Positions 58,429-64,000 of a DNA stretch of 64,000 nt are shown here, piece by piece. A program made the translations under genes and the position numbers. Origin of the DNA: Phanerodontia chrysosporium (lineage: Eukaryota > Basidiomycota > Agaricomycetes > Polyporales > Phanerochaetaceae); the NCBI GenBank assembly GCA_001910725.1, contig MJGA01000004.1, positions 1,550,001 through 1,614,000 on the forward strand. The letters are read 5' to 3'. Within the stretch, counting starts at the first letter, position 1. Each line of letters opens with the position of its first letter. Under the pieces are notes generated by a model that was not told the origin of the DNA, searched no databases, and saw nothing but the letters and a program-made list of their open reading frames with translations.

Positions 58429-58791
58429 GGCGTCGAGCCGGGTGGAACACTACGGAACTCAGCGCATCCGCGCGGATTATAAAACGGCAACTGCATGCAT
58501 TAGAGAGCCGCGGGGGCAGGATAGAGTCTTTTGGCGGGAGCTTGTCAGCGGCCTGCTGTTGGCATGCCATGTCGGGAACGATATGCGCACGGTCCTCGAC
58601 ATTGCGATGGGGCGTGGGAGACGCCTGCCTTGCATGGGAGGCATCACGCTCGCTTGACATATCGAAGCCACGTAACAACGTGCGCCCACGCAATCTTGCT
58701 GACATCAGACATGCGCGTCCAGGATATGTCCACGAATTACTATAGCGTTACTGAGTACATAGGAGGGGTCATAAGATACATTAATTTCGTC
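58429..58791. other. Short intergenic region with pirin promoter
   Basis: A tandem spacer between pirin (start 58428) and the permease stop (58792). It contains the minus-strand TATA element listed below and nothing else I can support. Confidence 0.5.
58476..58484 (-). promoter_or_regulatory. TATA-like box of the pirin gene
   Basis: TTTTATAAT on the minus strand lies about 50 bp upstream of the pirin ATG at 58428. Confidence 0.4.
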
Positions 58792-60825
58792 TCAGAATTC
58801 TGAGAGGATCTTTTGCCATTTGCTCTGGGGCCCCTTCAGCGCCTCCTTCTCCCGGAAGCGCTCCTCCTCCTCCAAGATCTCCCTCCTGCCGGTGTTGAGG
58901 TCGATCTTGTCAAGCGGGATGAGTTTCGTTCGGTAGAATACCTTATAACCAATCCAAAAGATGAAGAATGTAGGGATCGCAATGTAGGATGTGACGAAGG
59001 TGTCCTTCGTGAAGGGAATGAAGGTGTCGAAGCCCTTGAAGAACGTGATGATGCCTGTCGCGATGAGCGCGAACCAGGAGCCGTAGGGTTGGAATGGTGC
59101 CTTGTATGCGAGGTCATCCCGAGAGCGACCCTGCACTTTGATAGCTTTCATGAAGCGGCTGGGGGAATGCAATCAGTATCTCGTGGTGGTCAAGATGCTA
59201 AATATTGCCTACATGTGCGTGTAGCAAATGCACATCCATGTGATTGCTCCAAACGTGGAGACGAGGTTGACGAACCAGCCAAAGACTGGAAAGTGGTTGT
59301 CAGCACTTCGCCACAGCAAGCCCTCTCACAGACAACACACCTTTCGCACTCGACGAGGAGACGTTCAGGAACACGATCGAGCAGACAATCGTGCACAGGC
59401 TGAGTGAGACGTACGGTACGCCCATGCGGTTGACCCTGGCAAAGATACGCGGCGCCTTGCCCTCCACAGCCAGGCCGTAGAGCGTACGCGAGCCGATGTA
59501 CAGGTCCGAGTTCGCAGCACTCAGGACGAAGAGAAGGATGCAGGCATTGATCACATGGTTGAGCACCTTGATGCCGGCAAGACTTGCAGCAACGACGAAG
59601 GGGGACGCAGCTGCGCCCGCCTTCGATTTGTTCGCTACGAAAATAGCCTATGCATGTCCTGTTAGACGTCACTCCTATGCGGTTGGCAAGTCCCAACGTA
59701 CATTGTCCGTGCTGGGAACGATGAGGCCGATAACGAAGACGCCGCCAATGTAGAAGACGACAATTCGCCAGAACGTCCTCTTAATGGCCCGCGGGATGTT
59801 CTTGGTCGGGTTCTGCGCCTCACCGACGGTGACACCGATCAGCTCCGTTCCGATGTACGCAAAGAGGGCATTCGTAAGCGTGCTCCAGAAGCCAAGGAAG
59901 ATCGACAGGTGTTTGTTGTGCACCTGCGAGAGCAAGTACGTGCCCATCGGGCCGTACGGGTGGTCCCAGAAGCGGAAACCATAGCGATCGTGGTGTGGGT
60001 TGCCGCCGAGGTCGATGATGATGCCCATCAGGATCAGGCCGACAAGGGTGATTACCTTGATGCTACTGAACCAAAACTCGAGCTCGCCGAAGACCCGTAC
60101 ACCGAGGAGGTTCACTACAAAGACTGAGGGTGCGATTAGCTCACACTCCTCCGTTCCCGCCGAACCGTCACTTACTGAACAAGATGAAGATCACTAATCT
60201 CATGACGAGTTAGCACCTCTTAAACCAAACTACGGCAAGGGAGCTCACCCATCCACACTGCAATATGGACACTTTGATTCCAGTATTGTATAACAACACC
60301 GGCAGCATTGATGTTGTTTGGCGTGACAATTAGGTATTTGAACAGGTAGTTCCATCCTAGGGCGAACCCAAAGGCAGGGTCCACGAATCGAGTCGCGTAG
60401 CCTGGGAAACCCTTCTTGTGCGGCAGGTACGCACTCATCTCTCCAAGCGCGACCATGACCATATAGCACACCATGCCGACAAAGCTGTACCCGAGGAAGA
60501 TTCCCAGCGGGCCTCCACGCACGAGTGCCGTGCCTGAGCCAATGATGAGGCCTGTGCCGACGGCACCACCGAGCTTAACAATGCCGCATCAGCTTCCCAT
60601 GTTCCCAACCTGACGTGCTCACGCCTGCGAAGCACGCACCGCTATCATCTGGATTTGCCGCGCAGACAGCCCGCGGTGGAGGGACTCCTCCTTGTCGGGG
60701 TCGAGCAGCTCCTCGCGCGCATAAATGCCGTCGCCGTCGGTCTCCTGCACGCGCACGTCCTCGCTCGAGGCGCGCGAGGACGCCTTCTCGACCGCGTGCT
60801 TCTCCGTGTCGTACTCCATCGCCAT
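58792..60825 (-). CDS. Amino-acid permease (yeast amino-acid transporter family)
   Basis: Exons 60825-60640, 60573-60249, 60193-60176, 60123-59702, 59647-59341, 59285-59213, 59158-58792; 565 aa. These 12-helix plasma-membrane proton symporters take up amino acids. Motifs: GLSARQIQMIA before helix 1; LGGAVGTGLIIGSG; SAYLPHKKGFPGYATRFVDP; FALGWNYLFKY; FAYIGTELIGVTVGEAQNP; ANSDLYIGSRTLYGLAVEGKAP. An 18-nt exon (60176-60193) is needed to carry the helix VIFILF between VWM and FVVNLLGVRVFGE. The N-terminus is acidic and cytosolic. Closest types are general or dicarboxylic amino-acid permeases (GAP1/DIP5); the substrate cannot be told. Confidence 0.92.
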
Positions 60826-61572
60826 GTCGGGTCCCGTGTCAGCGCACCCTCAGAGCAGGTGGGGGGAAGGGACGCAAGAAGTGGGGGGCAAGGGCAGGCA
60901 GAGGAGGGGACGAGGCCGCCCCCGCCAAGTCTTATACGACCGTGTGGTGCATGCCATCAGTTTTGCGATACGCATTCCGCAGACCGCGGCGGCGATATCT
61001 GCCTCGGAAGCCTAGAGCGGTTGGCGCTGGGAGCTGTGTGTCGACGCTCCCCCGCAATATGGGGGCCCGTGGGTCACGTCTGCGACGGATATTCCGTCGA
61101 GCCTGGGCTGGGCGGCGGTCATGCCAGCCCTCTCGCTGGTCACGCTGGCGCCGCCGCCCGGGTGGACCTACGGAGAACGCGGGAAAAAAGAGAAATATTG
61201 GAAACGGGTGGTGGGAAGGACATACATCAGATGCCAAGGATCTGGCGCAAGACGGCGCGGATGACAGACGTGACCGCCCCGCCGCCGGAACATCGTCACT
61301 TTTTTCGCGGAAGGGACTGCGATAGGAAGAAAGCTTTGAAAATGTTCTGGAAGGTCCGTCAAACAATTTTCTGAGCAGGCACACTAAGTGGGTCCAACAA
61401 GACCCAACACCGTCCGTGCCAAGCAGTGCCAAGCGTGTAAGCGCCCATCCACCGCGCGTTCTTCGTGAGCCAATCCGAGATCGGAGAAAGCAAGCACTGG
61501 TCGTACAGCTAAAATACATACACGAGTTCCCGAGACAGATCCCCATAAATCCCAGCTCCCATCCGACAGCGT
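60826..61572. other. Intergenic region (permease promoter / isomerase 3' end)
   Basis: About 750 bp. Long open frames overlap on both strands, but none shows a domain or start context. It probably holds the permease promoter and nothing else that I can support. Confidence 0.5.
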
Positions 61573-62835
61573 TCACAACTTGTGCTTGATCTCCTTTCGC
61601 GCGATCTTTCCAAAGCGTTCGGCTGGTACGCCGCTGGCGATACGTGTAGCCTGCGCGTAGCTTTCGCGCAGGTTGACTGAGTCAGGATTGTTGCTTTCCG
61701 CCAAGCCGGCCTTGATAAGGGCCTTGACCTCAAGACACGAGGCATGGTCAAGGCCGACGAGTTCTTCCTGGACGTGCTTACGCACTGCGGCTTGGAATGA
61801 CTCAACGGGCTGCTCAGGAAAGATTTTACTGAAAGACGTAATCAGTATAGGAACATGAACATTGTAGGGAAGAGCATACTTGATGAATCCAGTGTCGAGG
61901 AGTTCCTGAGCTGTGAGCTTCTTGCCAAAGATCAGGACCTCGTTCGCTTTCGCGATGCCCACTATTTCGACCATTAGCATGTGCAATGCTGAACCGGCCT
62001 CCAGAGAACTCACGTCGTCGCACAAAGCTGACACTAGAACCAGCCTCTGTGATTAGACCTGGAGTATATTTGTTAACGACCTGCCCCAGCGATACACATT
62101 GAACTCACCGAGTAAAGAGAAAGGAACAGACATGTAGACATTAGGCATGCAATAGATAAAATCAAATTGGCCTAGGAAACCTGTGGCGGTTTTTAGCTCC
62201 ATGTCATCTGCATTTTCTCAGACGAGCATACCAGCTGCGATACCTGAAATATACTGTAAGTAGGTGTCTTGCGTGCAGAAGTTGGAGACTTACCAAATAC
62301 CGGTCCATTGACAGCTGCCACGAGTAGTTTCTTGTGGGTATACAGCTACGCACAGTTAAGGATCAAGGGACTCCGGAACGCCAAGAGCCCTACTTACAGC
62401 ATGCGTAACGTCTGTATTCGCCCGCGCGACTCGAGTGAGCAGCACTTGCCGCACAGTCTCCTGTGCGCTCATGCTACCGGTGACATCGGTGCCTCTGCAG
62501 TACGCCATGAGCAGGCATCGACTTGCGCTTCACAAATTCACTCACGAGCAGAAGAACTTGCCCATTGCTATGCGAGGGTCAGCAGGGTCCTCAAGCGCGT
62601 CATGACATGGGAACACACCTTGCCAGACAGTCACGATGACATCGTCCCTCTGGTCGATAGCGTGCAGTGCCTCGGCAAACGCATCATAATCTAGAGGGAT
62701 AGGTTAGGCTCTGTGGTCCTATCACCGGGTGTATGGCGACGCACCGTCGGGTGTGATCGCATTGTAGGATTTTGGCCTGTTAAAGGTGATAGTGGCAATG
62801 CCTTGCGAGATCTCTACATTCACCCCGGGCTTCAT
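61573..62835 (-). CDS. Peroxisomal enoyl-CoA delta-isomerase/hydratase (ECI2-like) with PTS1
   Basis: Ten exons: 62835-62745, 62690-62619, 62567-62546, 62494-62398, 62345-62294, 62243-62232, 62180-62109, 62058-62014, 61961-61880, 61828-61573; 266 aa. The family shifts double bonds in unsaturated acyl-CoAs so that beta-oxidation can proceed. Crotonase motifs: ITFNRPKSYNAITPDDY; AMGKFFCSGTDV; LVAAVNGPVFGIAAGFLGQFDF; PFSLLGLITEAGSSVSF; AKANEVLIFGKKLTAQELLDTGFINK. The C-terminal tripeptide is HKL, a type-1 peroxisomal targeting signal variant. Exons of 22 and 12 nt are required. The 12-nt exon encodes most of GIAA in the oxyanion region. Confidence 0.9.
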
Positions 62836-63495
62836 GGCGCGATTTGGTTGACAGACTGTATGGCGACTGCCTAGTAAGTGGACTGCGGTCTAGGACACGT
62901 CAAGAGCGGGCGAAGCCGACGATATGGGGGTGGTGAAGAATGGAAAGTGGGTGTAGGAAGGGGTTGGGTGCTCATGGTGGCGCGGGTCGCATATATGTGC
63001 GCGCTGGACGCAGCGTGCATCGCGGCGTTCCATGCACCGGCATACACTCGGACGGAGACAACGACTTGCCGACTACCGAACCTACAAGAGACGCTGGAGG
63101 CGGTAGCTCACAGGATTGCCACGAGCCTTTGGCCTACTGCTAGTGGACAGCACAGGTTTGAGCACTTTGGGGAGGTGACGGAGAGTCTTGATGCCGACCA
63201 CTCATGGGATACTACGACCTCACTCGACTCGCGATGCCTCGACGGTGCTCTTGGGACCGACGACAAGCTTGAGAATAGGGCAAGGCTAGGCACAGGGTCG
63301 CGCCTGCTAAGGTGTGATGTCCATCCGTGGCATCAGAGATATTGGGCGAGTGCGGATGCGCTCAGAGCCCAGCGTCGATAGCGAACAGGACGGCGACAAG
63401 GGCGAGGGCGGGAGCCACGTGGGAGAACGCTCACGTGCGTTGACGCGGTCGTGCCAGTCTGCCGCGTGCAGTCTCACGTTCACTCCTCCCGCCCT
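62836..63495. other. Divergent intergenic region (isomerase / SFI1-like)
   Basis: Promoters of two head-to-head genes. Open frames on the plus strand (from 62878 and 63314) show no family features. Confidence 0.5.
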
Positions 63496-64000
63496 ATGTC
63501 ACGGTTCCTTCCCCCGCGAGCCTCGTCTCCCCCCGTCTCCTCAAAACGCTCTCTTGCCGCTCTCACCGATGTCTTGGACTCTTCGAGCTCATCTCTCCTC
63601 CCCTCACCCCTGAGCTGGCCGCCCTTACACCCGACGAAATCGACTTTATCGATGCCCTCCTTGAAAAAGCGACGCCGGCTGCCACCACCTCCACCGTCTT
63701 CAAAGTCTATGACGAACTTGTGAAGCAGCGTCAAGTGGGGCATGACGAGAGCATTGCCCTCTACCACAAACTACTCAAGATCCTGACTCGCAAGGGGCGA
63801 AACTTTGGCGAAAAGTGGAATTCTGTCAAGCAGCAACTACCGCCCCGAGCCGGCCCATCCAGACTAAGAGCAAACACCGCCCCTGCTCCGCGGTCTGCAC
63901 CTCAGCCACATGCCCCGTCAGCACCCAGGGCCCAGATCCTGGCTCGTCTTGCTGGGACCTTGAAAGCCATCGAACGCGACGACGACGCATTCACCCTGCA
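63496..64000 (+). CDS. SFI1-like spindle/centrin-binding protein, 5' part
   Basis: Partial at the 3' end. The frame at the window edge reads LAALTPDEIDFIDALLEKATPA, then TVFKVYDELVKQRQV and LYHKLLKILTRKGRNFGEKW, which resembles the N-terminus of fungal Sfi1, a half-bridge protein of the spindle pole body. The start is unsure. A plausible Met is at 63496 (MSRFLPPRASSPPVSS), but its frame must shift before 63615. A 44-nt GT...AG stretch (63571-63614) would restore phase, as would one missing base. The Met at 63569 runs into a stop. The diagnostic centrin-binding repeats lie beyond the window, so the family call is tentative. Confidence 0.45.

Noticed and set aside
60615..61374. Overlapping plus-strand frames near the permease start
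   Set aside because: They are antisense to the permease N-terminus and its promoter, Arg/Gly-rich, with no recognisable family.

Overview
The window is a piece of a filamentous basidiomycete nuclear chromosome, most likely an Agaricomycete and possibly Polyporales. Genes are dense and split by many introns of about 48-65 nt. The G+C content is high, and the proteins are typically fungal: APC5, NOC3, SRC1/HEH1, RMD5, NSA1, a TEA-domain regulator, tandem GPT2-type acyltransferases and an opsin-related membrane protein. I saw no transposon, rRNA, tRNA or CRISPR array. Exon coordinates were rebuilt by hand from splice sites, reading phase and family motifs. Apart from the frame breaks listed below, the exon phases add up in every model.

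Layout. 1-2020: 3' part of a TOG/XMAP215 microtubule polymerase gene (+). 2376-8026: two tandem glycerol-3-phosphate acyltransferase genes (+). 8157-9975: type-1 methionine aminopeptidase (-), divergent from an FAD monooxygenase (10537-11969, +). 12144-15080: APC5 (-), divergent from NOC3 (15249-18179, +). 18505-20439: TEA/ATTS transcription factor (-), divergent from VPS23/TSG101 (21366-23605, +). 24814-27797: inner-nuclear-membrane SRC1/HEH1 (-). 28084-29774: sulfide:quinone oxidoreductase (-). 30899-32107: unrecognised protein (+). 33166-34670: secreted GPI-type cupredoxin (+). 35865-36665: decayed copy of the esterase gene that follows (37237-38498, +). 38709-40472: kynureninase (-). 40708-42036: NEPRO/RMP1-like protein (-), divergent from AP-1 beta-adaptin (42194-44862, +). 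45043-46120: OTU deubiquitinase (-), divergent from a RAP1GDS-like armadillo protein (46922-49631, +). 50048-51089: opsin-related protein (+). 51536-53327: F-box protein (-). 53716-55169: RMD5/GID2 (-), divergent from NSA1 (55390-56850, +). 56985-58428: pirin (-). 58792-60825: amino-acid permease (-). 61573-62835: peroxisomal enoyl-CoA isomerase (-). 63496-end: start of an SFI1-like gene (+).

The genes do not form one pathway. They are a mosaic of housekeeping functions: ubiquitin control (APC5, OTU, F-box, RMD5), ribosome and nucleolus (NOC3, NSA1, NEPRO/RMP1), trafficking (AP-1 beta, VPS23, RAP1GDS), lipid and fatty-acid metabolism (two GPATs, ECI) and oxidative chemistry (SQOR, monooxygenase, kynureninase, pirin). 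Many are paired head-to-head over 150-900 bp.

The most unusual signal is in RNA processing. Conserved protein motifs can only be rebuilt by accepting very small exons: 2 nt in methionine aminopeptidase, 8 nt in SQOR, 10 nt in pirin, 12 and 22 nt in enoyl-CoA isomerase, 18 nt in the permease. Four introns begin with GC instead of GT. Five genes also carry a frame break of the same sign, as if one base were missing. At least one of these cannot be an intron, so residual assembly errors are the likeliest cause of the set.
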